Made by a program: the position numbers and the translations under genes | Assembly: GCF_022458745.1 (NCBI RefSeq) | Contig: NZ_JAJJJF010000009.1 | Span: 1 to 64,000, forward strand | Length of the DNA stretch: 64,000 nucleotides | Source: Bacillus piscicola | GTDB taxonomy: Bacteria; Bacillota; Bacilli; Bacillales; Marinococcaceae | Direction: 5' to 3' | Shown here: piece by piece, positions 51,374 through 60,390 of the stretch | How the letters are laid out: each line of letters opens with the position of its first letter | How positions within the stretch are numbered: the stretch's first letter is position 1 | The notes under the pieces: model-generated | Databases searched by the model: none | What the model saw: the letters and a program-made list of their open reading frames with translations, nothing else | What the model was told of the DNA's origin: nothing

Positions 51374-51491
51374 TAGTCCTTATTTCAGTAGTGAGCAAAG
51401 TATGTATGTTTTTTCCCTGTATTATTAAAATGCTATCACCTCCCTACTCAATCTTCTTCTTTTTTGTTGCTGTTTGTAGTGCAATCGTTCC

Positions 51492-52118
51492 TTAAAATAC
51501 TTGTTGTGCGGTGGGTATGGTGTATTCCGTATAAAGCGGCTTCCCGTTGATCATAGCTGCCAATTCAGCATGATGGATGAAATCCAATACCTCATGCGAC
51601 ATCTTTAACGCTTCTTCATAGCTAATATAGGCTTGTACATTAGTATCCTTTCTCACGAGCTGAATGGCTCCTGTTTGGGTTTTCCTCCCAAGTCCTTCAT
51701 CAACTGTAAAGACGTATTGACGTTTGGTGTGCTCCCCTTCGCCACTTTTTTTGTACTGGATTTTAAATACTCTTGCTCGCGGCTCCCCATTCACAATACT
51801 TCCCCCGTAAACTGTGAATCCATTGGTGAATACTCGTGGAAAGTTGTGAGAGGCAATGGCGTGTAACACGGGTTTGATCGCCGCCTTATCAACATAAGCT
51901 TTTTGATATGCAGCTTTGTTTTTCTCTGATGTATGTAATTGCGTGATGGAGAAAATAATTTTACCCTTGTACTCATTGTCATTGTTTTTTTGTACAAAGT
52001 GATTTAACGCCTGCGTTACATCCATTGCACTTCGCTTGTTTACGTGCCTGTATAATTTATGTCCTGTTATTTCTTTGTTTGTAGTATCCCGATATGCCCC
52101 TATGGTTTTCGTCATCAT
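51492..52118 (-). CDS. 208-aa protein of unknown function
   Basis: A soluble, basic alpha/beta protein (MMTKTIGAYRDTTNKEITGH and following), with no recognised domain. Start uncertain between 52124 (GTG) and 52118 (ATG); AGGATGGG suits the ATG. It follows the 179-aa gene by about 28 nt and belongs to the same minus-strand unit. Confidence 0.5.
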   Translation of the reverse strand: MMTKTIGAYRDTTNKEITGHKLYRHVNKRSAMDVTQALNHFVQKNNDNEYKGKIIFSITQLHTSEKNKAAYQKAYVDKAAIKPVLHAIASHNFPRVFTNGFTVYGGSIVNGEPRARVFKIQYKKSGEGEHTKRQYVFTVDEGLGRKTQTGAIQLVRKDTNVQAYISYEEALKMSHEVLDFIHHAELAAMINGKPLYTEYTIPTAQQVF

Positions 52119-52146
52119 ACTCACCCCATCCTACGTTTTGATCTTC

Positions 52147-52686
52147 TCAAAAACTCATTTTAGAAAAATCAGACACCGTTTTTCTAATTAAGTGTTCACC
52201 TAGTTCCTCCACATAATCAAAAAACGCCTCGATAGAGCAGGTTTTAAATTTCTGATATTCTTTTATATCATATCTCTTAAACGACTCTAGGAAGTGAACT
52301 GGGCGCTCTTTTGATTGCATGCATGCGTATATGTCCGTCTCGCAAAGGTGTAAAAAATCCAATTTTATTCCGTGTTGATAACAGAAATCAATAAGGGTTG
52401 GGAAGTCAATGTAAAGCTCTGGTATTCTTTCTATGCGTCTCTCGACAACATGAACCTTCTCCTCTGATTTTTCCAGTACCACATAATGACCGAATAAGTG
52501 CTTGTTTTCAATCTCAAAAAGTAATTCGAGTGATTGGTTATAGGCATTGTAGAAGAGATAGTGTGGGTGATTTTGCTGCAATCTGTGAAATAAAATGTCT
52601 TTTAATTTCTCGTCATCCATAACGCTCTCTCTTGCCTTTTCGATTGCCTTTTTGATGACCCCTTGAAACTTGTGATGCACATCCAT
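52147..52686 (-). CDS. 179-aa protein of unknown function
   Basis: A soluble protein rich in aromatics and His (FYNAYNQSLELLFEIENKHL and on) without recognised motif. ATG 52686 has AGGGGG upstream. A consensus-like promoter at 52743-52771 reads into it. First gene of this minus-strand unit that ends with the Mrr-like gene. Confidence 0.5.
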   Translation of the reverse strand: MDVHHKFQGVIKKAIEKARESVMDDEKLKDILFHRLQQNHPHYLFYNAYNQSLELLFEIENKHLFGHYVVLEKSEEKVHVVERRIERIPELYIDFPTLIDFCYQHGIKLDFLHLCETDIYACMQSKERPVHFLESFKRYDIKEYQKFKTCSIEAFFDYVEELGEHLIRKTVSDFSKMSF

Positions 52687-52742
52687 TTAAGTTCCCCCTA
52701 TTTAACTTAAATATAACAACATTTAAGCTTTAATATACCATT

Positions 52743-52771
52743 ATTATAACATTTACAATCATTTATTTCAA
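52743..52771 (-). promoter_or_regulatory. Sigma-A promoter before the 179-aa gene
   Basis: On the minus strand -35 TTGAAA (52766-52771), 17-bp spacer, -10 TATAAT (52743-52748). Repeats of ATTTAAG near 52707-52726 lie between start site and gene and may be a regulatory site. Confidence 0.7.
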
Positions 52772-52789
52772 TTATTATTATATCTAAAA

Positions 52790-52996
52790 AGACATAAATG
52801 CAACGTGTCTAACGTAGCTTTGTTATTGCTCCCCCTATAAGGCTGTAACGATGGCATGTTGCAAGAGATTTATTTTCCGTAATCTTTTTCGGCAATTTTT
52901 TAGTGGTAACTCATGGCTGAAGCGGTTAGAGAAAAGTGAAAGAAGCTGATCCAATGGAGGTGTCCCATGTAGTTCAGCCCCTTTTTTTGTTGCATC
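52790..52996 (+). ncRNA. Putative plus-strand small RNA with terminator
   Basis: A 200-nt gene-free stretch ends on the plus strand in a hairpin (GCTGA 52945-52949 with TCAGC 52974-52978) followed by CCCC and seven T. GGCTGAA (52915-52921) can pair instead with TTCAGCC (52973-52979), so two exclusive folds exist. A possible promoter (TTTACA near 52752, TATTAT about 18 bp later) precedes. The next gene (53004) is on the other strand, so the terminator does not belong to a known gene. Speculative. Confidence 0.35.
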
Positions 52997-53003
52997 TAAG
53001 AGT

Positions 53004-53525
53004 TTAGTCCTTTTCCTCTCCTTCTTGTCCTAACTTTTGAAATGTTTGCTTCAACTCTTGTAGTAGCGTGGCTTGTGTTTCTTTAATCTCCACATAACTG
53101 TTTCTTAGTTTCTGTTTATCTATTGGGCGTTTATCGTTATTAACCATTTCGACTGCATCTAATATCATTTGATGTTGGTAATTCAGCAGCGAAATAACTT
53201 TTCGATGGTATTCGTATAATCCTTCATCTACGTCATACATAATTTGATCCAGATTGGTTGCTATTTCATTGGCCCGAGGGACATACCCTTTAACTTGTCG
53301 TCCAAACTCTTTATCGGATATGTCTTCTGCATATAATTTGTCTAATGAATGATTAAAGTCGTTCAATAACTTATTTGATTCGTTAAAAGTTGTAGTCATC
53401 AACGTGGCGTATTTTTCCATAGGGTCTTCTTCAGCCGCTTTACTTTCCTCTTTTTCTCCAAATAAGCCGCAACCGCTTAAAATAATTACCGAGGCGGCTG
53501 TAATTAGTAGCAATATTTGTTTCAC
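53004..53525 (-). CDS. Small lipoprotein of unknown function
   Basis: 173 aa with a lipoprotein signal peptide (MKQILLLITAASVIILSGCG; lipobox LSGC, Cys19). The mature part is acidic and helical (EKYATLMTTTFNESNKLLND and on), ending in EEKD, so it forms an elongated helical surface lipoprotein. No family recognised. It lies after the CAP-domain protein gene; a terminator-like hairpin separates them. Confidence 0.65.
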   Translation of the reverse strand: MKQILLLITAASVIILSGCGLFGEKEESKAAEEDPMEKYATLMTTTFNESNKLLNDFNHSLDKLYAEDISDKEFGRQVKGYVPRANEIATNLDQIMYDVDEGLYEYHRKVISLLNYQHQMILDAVEMVNNDKRPIDKQKLRNSYVEIKETQATLLQELKQTFQKLGQEGEEKD

Positions 53526-53570
53526 AATAAGATCTTCCTTTCTTCTCTTCTTTAATTTGTTTTGTATTCA

Positions 53571-53609
53571 AAAAGGCACTGCTCTCCTAAAAAGAGAACA
53601 ATGCCTTTT
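53571..53609 (-). terminator. Terminator-like hairpin between CAP-protein and lipoprotein genes
   Basis: On the minus strand AAAAGGCA pairs with TGCCTTTT with an inner TCTC/GGAGA stem and is followed by TTGAATAC after the T-run. Could end the CAP-protein transcript. Confidence 0.65.
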
Positions 53610-53618
53610 GTGAGCTTT

Positions 53619-55595
53619 CTATTTCACTGTGAATGTTAAGTACCCTTCTTGCTTTATGGATCGTCCTGAAGTTGCTGTGATGCCTTTGGTGATCACCATT
53701 GTATACGTGCCAGGCGCAAACCCTTCTGTTGATTTTATTCCAATGCTCCTATTATTGTTATAGACGCGAACCTCCGTGTCTATCGCTTCTTTGTTTTTAT
53801 CATAAATCAATACTGAGTGTTCATTTGCTGTCTTTGGATCGATTGCACCTGTAATATTAATAGTGAACTCCCAGTCATTCGGCACTTTTTGAATGGTAGG
53901 GAACTTTTTATACCCTTTGAAGGACTTCGGAAAGTCCGGTTTGCCTCCGTCTGTAACCGTCTCTTCTTCATCTATAGAGGGAGCTTCTGTTTCATCCTCA
54001 TCTTGTTTCTCTTCCTCGTCTACTTCCTCTTCCTGTTCATCTGATGGCGACCCTTCTTCTTCGACATCTTCTTCAGCATCTGGCGTTCCCTCTTCTTCCG
54101 GTTCTTCTGGTGCCGGTACTTCTTCATCTACTGGTGGCTCATTCTCTTCTTCCGGTGTCCCGTTATCAGTATCCTTATCTTCAGTTGGATCCTCTGGATT
54201 ATTTGTATCCTCTTCTGTTTTGTCATCAGGTTGTGGTGGGTTATTCTCTGCTTGGAAAACGACACTGCGCTCTCCGGCGTCGTTTTCCACTACGTCAAAG
54301 AACAATTCTTCTTTTCCGTCCATATACTCGGTAGTAAACACAGCCCTGTATTTACCTGTTTCTGGCGTCTTCGGTGTATAGTGGTACTTCTTCCCATTTC
54401 TAACACGATAACTATGATACGTACCCGTGTGTCCTTCTTTATAGATATCAACAGCGTATTCATCTACATGCCCTACGTTTGTATTAAATTGAAACTGCTT
54501 TCCTTTGATCCCAATGTCTTTCAATTGTGGAGAGGATGCTGTGGTAAATGACCATTCTTTCTGGAATGATTCACCCTCTCCTGAGAATGCTGGTTTTTCC
54601 TCTAACATATCAACTGTCACGGTATACGTGCTACTTGGCTTCAATGGCTGAACAGGTATAAGGATTAAATGATTTAAACGTCCTGTTCCGCTTAATTCTT
54701 TTTTGCTGTCTATCGTGTATGTCTCTACTTCCTTACCATCTTCATCACGAAGCGTTGCTTTATTGGTCACTAACCGCTCAACGCCTCCCCAACGCTTCTG
54801 AACGGTTATAGGATAACCAACATACGTGTTTTCTTTCCCAACAGTTTGAAGTGGGTTTGGTTCCTCGGCTCCGTCCCACCCAATTGGTACTTCTGTTTGG
54901 CCGGGATAGGGATATACAATTGGTTCTGAAACAGATGGTGTTTCCAGTGAGCGATTACGGCCTAAGTGAGCTACGGTCGTTCTGTATGTATTCCCTATTT
55001 TAAGTTTCTCACCGACTCCAATGCTATTTAAGTGAGGTGACAGCATACTCATACGGTGATAGGGAGCTGCCATAAGTACATCAAATCCATGTGTTGAATT
55101 GATACTACCTGGCGCTATTACTTCCGTAGTGTCCATTGATCCTTTATTTTCAAAGCCAAAATACTTCATACGATCCCACGGATTTGCGCCTACATAAAAA
55201 TCAGATTCCTTTTCGGAATGCGTATGTGCGTTGTTGATGTCCAACGATATATTATTACCATGATAATGCTCAAACCAGTAATTTGCTGTTGCTCTTGCGG
55301 AAAACAGTAAACGTTCGTCATGATGAAGTTCACTCAAACCTAACGCTTCTCGAACTATATTTAATTCTTCTTTGAAGCGATTTGATTCCTCAATGTACCA
55401 ATCTAACGAGGTATTTGTACCCGTGAAAGGGTTGACTTTTCCACTTTCATTTAATTGATCCTCTATCGCCTCGATTTTTTCCGGCAACTGTTCTTCTTTA
55501 TTCTCTTGTGCTAATACTGCATGAATGTCACCACTAGATAGCGCTATGGTAGTAAATAACAAAGCAGCAGTCAGCTTCCCACTTCTCTTCTTCAT
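53619..55595 (-). CDS. Secreted CAP/SCP-domain protein with acidic linker
   Basis: 658 aa. Signal peptide 1-29 (ending VLAQ). Residues about 65-215 form a CAP domain: FKEELNIVREALGLSELHHD, ARATANYWFEHYH, HRMSMLSPHLNSIGVG and TTVAHLG. Then two beta-rich domains (about 225-350; 355-445). A strongly acidic, Pro/Glu/Asp-rich linker (about 450-545) is followed by a C-terminal Big/Ig-like domain (WEFTINITGAIDPKTANEHS, FAPGTYTMVITKGITATSGR). CAP proteins bind lipids or act as peptidases; the acidic linker suits a salt-adapted host. No anchor is seen. Confidence 0.82.
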   Translation of the reverse strand: MKKRSGKLTAALLFTTIALSSGDIHAVLAQENKEEQLPEKIEAIEDQLNESGKVNPFTGTNTSLDWYIEESNRFKEELNIVREALGLSELHHDERLLFSARATANYWFEHYHGNNISLDINNAHTHSEKESDFYVGANPWDRMKYFGFENKGSMDTTEVIAPGSINSTHGFDVLMAAPYHRMSMLSPHLNSIGVGEKLKIGNTYRTTVAHLGRNRSLETPSVSEPIVYPYPGQTEVPIGWDGAEEPNPLQTVGKENTYVGYPITVQKRWGGVERLVTNKATLRDEDGKEVETYTIDSKKELSGTGRLNHLILIPVQPLKPSSTYTVTVDMLEEKPAFSGEGESFQKEWSFTTASSPQLKDIGIKGKQFQFNTNVGHVDEYAVDIYKEGHTGTYHSYRVRNGKKYHYTPKTPETGKYRAVFTTEYMDGKEELFFDVVENDAGERSVVFQAENNPPQPDDKTEEDTNNPEDPTEDKDTDNGTPEEENEPPVDEEVPAPEEPEEEGTPDAEEDVEEEGSPSDEQEEEVDEEEKQDEDETEAPSIDEEETVTDGGKPDFPKSFKGYKKFPTIQKVPNDWEFTINITGAIDPKTANEHSVLIYDKNKEAIDTEVRVYNNNRSIGIKSTEGFAPGTYTMVITKGITATSGRSIKQEGYLTFTVK

Positions 55596-55736
55596 AGACT
55601 CACCTTCTTATATTGTTTTATATCTAAAATACTGTAATTTAATTATATAACTTTTTAGTGGTAATTACAATATAAGAATCAACTTATTTATCTTTTTATC
55701 GGTAAGTAAAATAATTTTTCAAGCAAATACTCAATT

Positions 55737-56084
55737 CTAAACAGAACTAGGAGGAATGACCCCGGTTTTTTGTTTGATTACATTAAGACAAAGCGCCATC
55801 CAAACCCACACTTTCTCTTCGTCAGTAAAATAAAAAGGTGTTATTCCTACATTTCCTTTGCGTCTAACTGTTGCTTCATCAAATGAAAATTCCAAATCCC
55901 CAGCTAGCGGCGTAACACCACTTAACACAAAATTGTATCCATCTAGCTGAAACTCTACCGAGAGTGATTCCTTGTCTTTTGAGATCATTGAATGCACATT
56001 TAAAAAGAACACTCGTTCCATAAACTGCATCATGGACGGTGTTCGTTTCAACCAAACATTTTTCATGTTAATGGTTTCTTTCAT
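55737..56084 (-). CDS. 115-aa protein of unknown function
   Basis: A soluble alpha/beta protein (MKETINMKNVWLKRTPSMMQ; later VWVWMALCLNVIKQKTGVIP). No motif recognised. ATG 56084 has AAAGGGGAATGGG upstream, and an alternative start lies at the internal ATG of MKNVW. Position between the 64-aa gene and the CAP-protein gene. Confidence 0.45.
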   Translation of the reverse strand: MKETINMKNVWLKRTPSMMQFMERVFFLNVHSMISKDKESLSVEFQLDGYNFVLSGVTPLAGDLEFSFDEATVRRKGNVGITPFYFTDEEKVWVWMALCLNVIKQKTGVIPPSSV

Positions 56085-56109
56085 CCCATTCCCCTTTCTT
56101 ATTATTTGT

Positions 56110-56304
56110 TTATTTTCCTCTTGTCGCTTTAGCCCTGATCGTTTTTTCTGCTGCTATCTCTGTTTCAGTTATGTCTAAATTTAAATTATCCGCTAAATTT
56201 TTCATGTGTTTTTTGTAAAACCTAGCAAGGTTAACATCACGGTCCAACATCATTTCTAAGCCATCCATCAAGTACTCTTTTGTCTTTCCTGTTGACGCAT
56301 ACAT
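56110..56304 (-). CDS. 64-aa protein of unknown function
   Basis: A helical protein (MYASTGKTKEYLMDGLEMML) with a basic C-terminus (AAEKTIRAKATRGK). AGGAGTTGT precedes the ATG. No motif recognised. The 290 bp upstream (56305-56596) are very AT-rich and hold only the terminator behind ParR. Confidence 0.45.
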   Translation of the reverse strand: MYASTGKTKEYLMDGLEMMLDRDVNLARFYKKHMKNLADNLNLDITETEIAAEKTIRAKATRGK

Positions 56305-56538
56305 AACTACAACTCCTTGTTTTCCTAATTTTTTTATTATATAGAAAAAATGACTTACTACACATGTTTTTTATTGCCTATCATCCTAAAGATATACTGT
56401 CTATTGTCTAATACTATAAACAAGGGGGTAATTATTTTATTCGTTTTCCAATGGAACATTTGTTTTTTATATTATAATATTGCTATTTTCATAAGTCAAA
56501 AGAACCTTTAAATTTAATCAATAATTAAAATAAAAAAA

Positions 56539-56586
56539 TAACCTCCACTTGTATGGACCAAACTTCTCATACAAGCGGAGGTTATT
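56539..56586. terminator. Terminator downstream of the ParR-like gene
   Basis: AACCTCCaCTTGTATG pairs with CATACAAGcGGAGGTT (one mismatch) with an AT-rich tail on both sides (ATTATTTTTTT on the minus strand after the stem). It ends the ParM/ParR transcript. Confidence 0.8.
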
Positions 56587-56596
56587 TACTGTCTAT

Positions 56597-57076
56597 TTAT
56601 ACATTTTCTTGTCGATTTAGCTTTCTTTGCGCCCTCTCTATTGCAGATAACTTAATTTCCTTGTTACTTTTTTCATTCTCTTTGGTAATATAATCATTTG
56701 TACGAAAATTTTCTGATTCCTGAGTTGGTGCTTCTTGCTCACCTGTTCTCGATGGTGGGGTCGCTGGTTCTGCAAAATGTGTTTGCTGCCAAAACGCGAA
56801 TTTAACAATACCATCGATGTAATCTCTACCTTGTTCTGAACGGAGATATTGAATTTGTTCTTGCGACAAGCCGTCATGGCGGATCGTGATCGTGCTGGAA
56901 TCAGGTTGACGCATGGAAAGTGCCCAGCGCAAGAGGTGTTCCGTTAAACTATTTCTGCTCCATCCAGGTTCCTGTTTCAATATGCGATTGAAGTGATCGA
57001 CCCAATCCGCTTTTCGGGAAGGGGTGAATGTTCGGCCAACCCCTTTTCCATACCCTTTTTCATTTCCTGGCTTCAT
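56597..57076 (-). CDS. parR: ParR-like centromere-binding adaptor protein
   Basis: 159 aa. The first 75 residues are basic with a ribbon-helix-helix-like pattern (SRKADWVDHFNRILKQEPGW, LTEHLLRWALSMRQ), then a C-terminal acidic linker and a helical tail (EIKLSAIERAQRKLNRQENV). It is the second gene of an actin-type partition operon, placed like ParR, AlfB or Alp7R: it should bind the repeat site upstream of parM and join it to ParM filaments. The call rests mostly on position, size and charge. Confidence 0.7.
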   Translation of the reverse strand: MKPGNEKGYGKGVGRTFTPSRKADWVDHFNRILKQEPGWSRNSLTEHLLRWALSMRQPDSSTITIRHDGLSQEQIQYLRSEQGRDYIDGIVKFAFWQQTHFAEPATPPSRTGEQEAPTQESENFRTNDYITKENEKSNKEIKLSAIERAQRKLNRQENV

Positions 57077-57131
57077 TGATCCTTTTGCCCCCCTTCTTTC
57101 GCATGGTGGTAATTGGCTTATCTATTTACCG

Positions 57132-58424
57132 TCATGCAGAAGGTTGTGTTTGATTAATTATGGTGTTCATAAAGTTTGCAATCAAGTAACCTCTTGATGT
57201 AAAGAAAGGAGCATCTTCAATGTTATCAGGGAAAACGACCCAATCCTCTCCATAAGCTTCTCTGAACTGCTGCTGTACGTCTTTAAATACTGGATAGCCA
57301 AATAACACTCCGCCACCTACTAGAACTAAATCCTTCACACCAGAGTTGTTCCACGCTTTACTAAGCGCTGCTTTATGTTCATCTGCATATAATCGCAGCT
57401 CTGACATCACGATATCTGTGACATCCACTTTTTTCTTTTTCATTAATCGCACTTCAAATAGTGGTCTTTCCTCGTTTCCATTAATGAATGCCAAAATACC
57501 AGGTTCTACCACCTCATTCATGAAATCTTCTCTTGATTGATAGGCTTTCTCTTCTTCACCCAAGCCAATGAGCCTCTTTAATTTCTCGTACTCTGGGAGC
57601 TTGTTAACTGCTTCAATCATGCGATCGATGTAAGGATTTGTACCCTCTATGTTCAAACTTTGGGATAATGTACCGTCAATGCCATCCTCTGTAAAGATAA
57701 TGATGTCACTTGTACCTGCTCCTAAATCACCTAATGCATAGGTATCGTCTAAACGTTCTTCTAGTGACGTTTCCGTCAATACCCCGTTTTGGATATCAAA
57801 ATTCAAGGATAAGTCAGTGATAGCCCCTTCGCCGTACATTTTTCCTTTTTCAATGATCACCGTTACTTCCGTGCCTTCCATCGGACCATCTATGAACTTC
57901 ACCACATGTGTACCTTTTACACTTTCCAAAGCCTTCTCTGGACCTAATTCCTTCATTTCGCTGACAGGGAGGCCACCAGCATACGGTATACGTACAGTTG
58001 TCTTGTTCGTTTTCCCCGCCATTACTGCTAATCCAGCTAATGTAGTGATTATATGAAGTTCATTCGAAAACTTTGTTTTGGCGGTGCTCCTTTCCTTTCC
58101 TACCTCGACGTGATAACTAGGCTCCTCTTTCCCTTCTTTGTTTCTTGCGAAGTGCCCTACATACACGTACCGTTCTTCAAGTGCTGCAATGGAGTCGGAT
58201 GATATTTTCAAATGTAAATGATTCTCCAGAATACTAGAATTCGTCGCACCCTCTAAGGATGATTTTTTATTATTAGCAGGAGCCACTACCGTTGGAATTG
58301 CAAACGATTTTATGTTGCCATGTTCGTCTAAGTAACTAAACTTAGCACTTTTATTCCCTTGGTCAACCCCCGCAATTAATGTATCTTGCTCATATAATTC
58401 TTTTACTTTCTCCAAGTTATCCAT
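57132..58424 (-). CDS. parM: ParM/Alp-type actin-like plasmid segregation ATPase
   Basis: 430 aa. Actin-fold motifs: phosphate-1 LIAGVDQGNKSAKFSYL (Asp21), phosphate-2 YALGDLGAGTSDIIIF (about 243-258), adenosine motif LVLVGGGVLFG near 375. It is longer than R1 ParM (about 320 aa) and nearer the size of Gram-positive ParM/Alp proteins. It polymerises with ATP and pushes plasmid copies apart via ParR and the parC site. Its promoter lies in the AACTAGTT-rich region immediately upstream. Confidence 0.9.
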   Translation of the reverse strand: MDNLEKVKELYEQDTLIAGVDQGNKSAKFSYLDEHGNIKSFAIPTVVAPANNKKSSLEGATNSSILENHLHLKISSDSIAALEERYVYVGHFARNKEGKEEPSYHVEVGKERSTAKTKFSNELHIITTLAGLAVMAGKTNKTTVRIPYAGGLPVSEMKELGPEKALESVKGTHVVKFIDGPMEGTEVTVIIEKGKMYGEGAITDLSLNFDIQNGVLTETSLEERLDDTYALGDLGAGTSDIIIFTEDGIDGTLSQSLNIEGTNPYIDRMIEAVNKLPEYEKLKRLIGLGEEEKAYQSREDFMNEVVEPGILAFINGNEERPLFEVRLMKKKKVDVTDIVMSELRLYADEHKAALSKAWNNSGVKDLVLVGGGVLFGYPVFKDVQQQFREAYGEDWVVFPDNIEDAPFFTSRGYLIANFMNTIINQTQPSA

Positions 58425-58454
58425 TCTATTCCTCCATCCTCAATTACAATATTG

Positions 58455-58722
58455 AACTAGTTTAACAATTAAATGGTAATGCAATAATACCACAAATAAA
58501 CTAGTTTATCCATTTATTTGATGTCAACTAGTTGATCAACTGAGGGTGGGGGTGTGGCTTTCAACTTTTCCCTTCTGAAAAACAAGAAAGGCCGCACCAC
58601 TAAGGTATTCTGTTTTTTCTACGCCGCATTTGTCTATTTTTCTTTTCAATAGTTAACTAGTTTACCAATTTATTTAACAACAACTAGTTGATCAACTAGT
58701 TGTGGCGGAGGCGTCACTTTTC
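58455..58722. repeat. parC-like centromere with six AACTAGTT repeats
   Basis: AACTAGTT occurs at 58455, 58499, 58526, 58655, 58682 and 58694. Two blocks of about 45 bp (58499-58545 and 58655-58700) share AACTAGTTTA, ATTTATTT and CAACTAGTTGATCAACT. A G-rich tract follows each block. The position just upstream of parM matches the centromere/operator of type II partition loci. The 110 bp between the blocks hold a GC-rich stem (GTGTGGC with GCCGCAC). Confidence 0.7.
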
Positions 58723-58752
58723 GCCTTTTTGCTTTTGAGTTACGGGAGGGGA

Positions 58753-59898
58753 TCAATTAAGACCTTCCTCATCTTTCATCGTTATTTTCTTATTTTCTTG
58801 CAGTTCTCGCAGCTCTCTTAGCCGCTTCTCGGGGGCGCGGAAGTCTCTTTCCGTTATCCGTTTCTTGTAGGTAGGATAAAATGGATGAAAGGAAAGATCA
58901 TTTACTGTGATCCCTATTAGCTTAATCTTTTCAGGGTCAACGTTTTTCCCAAATTCGTCTAGTTTTTCCTTCCAGCATACAAGTAAAACTCGCTTCTGGT
59001 GTCTTTCGTAACCGTTAGATTGGTAGCGTAAGACTTGCCCAAACTTCATATAGTCATTTAACAACAAATCCGCAACGTAAAATGTTTCTTTGTCCAGAGT
59101 AACCTCATAATCTGCAAAGTCATTCTCCATGTCTTTTCCTTCTTTAATTAGATAAGGAGTAGTTTGAAACGTTTTTTCTAAGTACGGTACCAACGGAGGC
59201 GTATCTATCAAAAAACCTAATCGTAACGGCAAATACAAGTAGGAAAACATTAGTAGTTCCAGCTTTCCATTTACCATTCTTTCATATCGGAATCGCTCAA
59301 ATGAGGATTGCCCTTTAAAAAATAGTATATAGCGGCTTAATTTTTTCTCCGCTTCTATTTCTCTCTGTATCCGTTTTAATGTGCGATCGTGGCTTTCGTC
59401 ATTAATGAGGTATACATGATACTCCTTGCCCAAAAAACGTATTCCTGCTGCCACATAGTCGGTCCTACGCATTTGATGGCGCTCTTTCCACTCACGTTTC
59501 TCATATATATCAGCACCCAAACCTTTAAGTTGCACATATATCTCGTTATCATCCAAAATATCATCAATACGTTTCCAATCAGGAGTATTATATTCCCAAC
59601 GACGTGAAGTCTCTATGATCCCCCTCCCCATTAAATCCTTTATCCCGTATTCTGATAAGTAATACGTTGTTTCTGCTTTTTTCCCCCCACGTACTACAGG
59701 TTTTGCAAGAACCATCCCTTTTTTCTTCAATTGATGCATTTTCACGTATAAATAATTTTCTCGTCCTTGAAAATGTAGCGTTCTTATCTGTTGAGCCGAT
59801 AACGTCTTGTGGCGACATATATCCTTTAACAATTGATCCTCATCTATCGTTCTTGGTCTACCACGCCCTCGTTTTCGAGAAGCTACCGATTTAGTCAT
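58753..59898 (-). CDS. Replication-relaxation-like protein with AT-hook
   Basis: 381 aa from ATG 59898. The N-terminus RKRGRGRPRTIDE contains an AT-hook (RGRPR) at about residues 12-16. A winged helix follows (LSAQQIRTLHFQGRENYLYV, TTYYLSEYGIKDL), then an alpha/beta region with endonuclease-like strands (YVAAGIRFLGKEYHVYLIND) as in Replic_Relax proteins. It may take part in plasmid replication initiation or mobilisation; the iteron region and a strong hairpin (59929-59967) lie upstream. Initiator role is inference. Confidence 0.6.
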   Translation of the reverse strand: MTKSVASRKRGRGRPRTIDEDQLLKDICRHKTLSAQQIRTLHFQGRENYLYVKMHQLKKKGMVLAKPVVRGGKKAETTYYLSEYGIKDLMGRGIIETSRRWEYNTPDWKRIDDILDDNEIYVQLKGLGADIYEKREWKERHQMRRTDYVAAGIRFLGKEYHVYLINDESHDRTLKRIQREIEAEKKLSRYILFFKGQSSFERFRYERMVNGKLELLMFSYLYLPLRLGFLIDTPPLVPYLEKTFQTTPYLIKEGKDMENDFADYEVTLDKETFYVADLLLNDYMKFGQVLRYQSNGYERHQKRVLLVCWKEKLDEFGKNVDPEKIKLIGITVNDLSFHPFYPTYKKRITERDFRAPEKRLRELRELQENKKITMKDEEGLN

Positions 59899-59928
59899 CA
59901 ATGATCACGTCCTTTTCATATGCCAGGC

Positions 59929-59967
59929 TGTTGCGTCCGGGAGACAAATAGACTCCCGGACGCAACA
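59929..59967. other. Strong 15-bp hairpin 5' of the replication-relaxation-like gene
   Basis: TGTTGCGTCCGGGAG pairs perfectly with CTCCCGGACGCAACA around 9 nt. There is no T-run on the minus strand, so it is not a standard terminator; it lies about 30 nt before the ATG and may control translation, or be part of an origin. Confidence 0.55.
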
Positions 59968-60262
59968 ACCATATTTCCAGTAAATACGAATAATATTATT
60001 GAATATAACCATATTCATTCGTACCGTTAAACTGATTTTTTTCTTGTTATTTCTTCCATTATATGTTTGTTTTCTTTTTTTCACATCTATGACATGCTTG
60101 TCATCCCATCTGTTTCTGATTCATTTTTATCTTTTTGTTTACGTATTTTCCAGATCATTTTTTCCCTTTTCAACAGAAATCTGACTCTTAACTTTTTATC
60201 TCTCTCTCTTCAAAAACCTCTTCTTCGATGGTGCCATTTCTTCGTGTTTTCACTCCATTTTT

Positions 60263-60339
60263 CCGAAAGGCTTAAACCAGTGTCTGTTAGTCGTGCTTCC
60301 CAGAAGCACATCCTAACTTTCTTTTTTGCTCCCTTTCGG
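60263..60339. other. Nested stem-loop in candidate origin region
   Basis: CCGAAAGG (60263-60270) pairs with CCTTTCGG (60332-60339). Inside, GTTAG/CTAAC and GTGCTTC/GAAGCAC form a second hairpin (60286-60317). AGTTTTTAG follows on the plus strand, so it may also be a plus-strand terminator. Surrounded by pyrimidine-rich AT DNA without a gene. Confidence 0.5.
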
Positions 60340-60390
60340 AGTTTTTAGTGAGAAATGCTGTTACACCAATGTTTTATGCTTTATATTTTT

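Noticed and set aside
51374-51491. Small gene behind the GGGAGGTG site near 51436
   Set aside because: No ATG, GTG or TTG lies at suitable distance after the site; only a rare ATT start could be used.
53893-54381. Plus-strand Ser-rich open frame of 162 codons
   Set aside because: It is the complement of the Glu/Asp/Pro-rich linker of the CAP-domain protein; composition is an artefact of the acidic codons.
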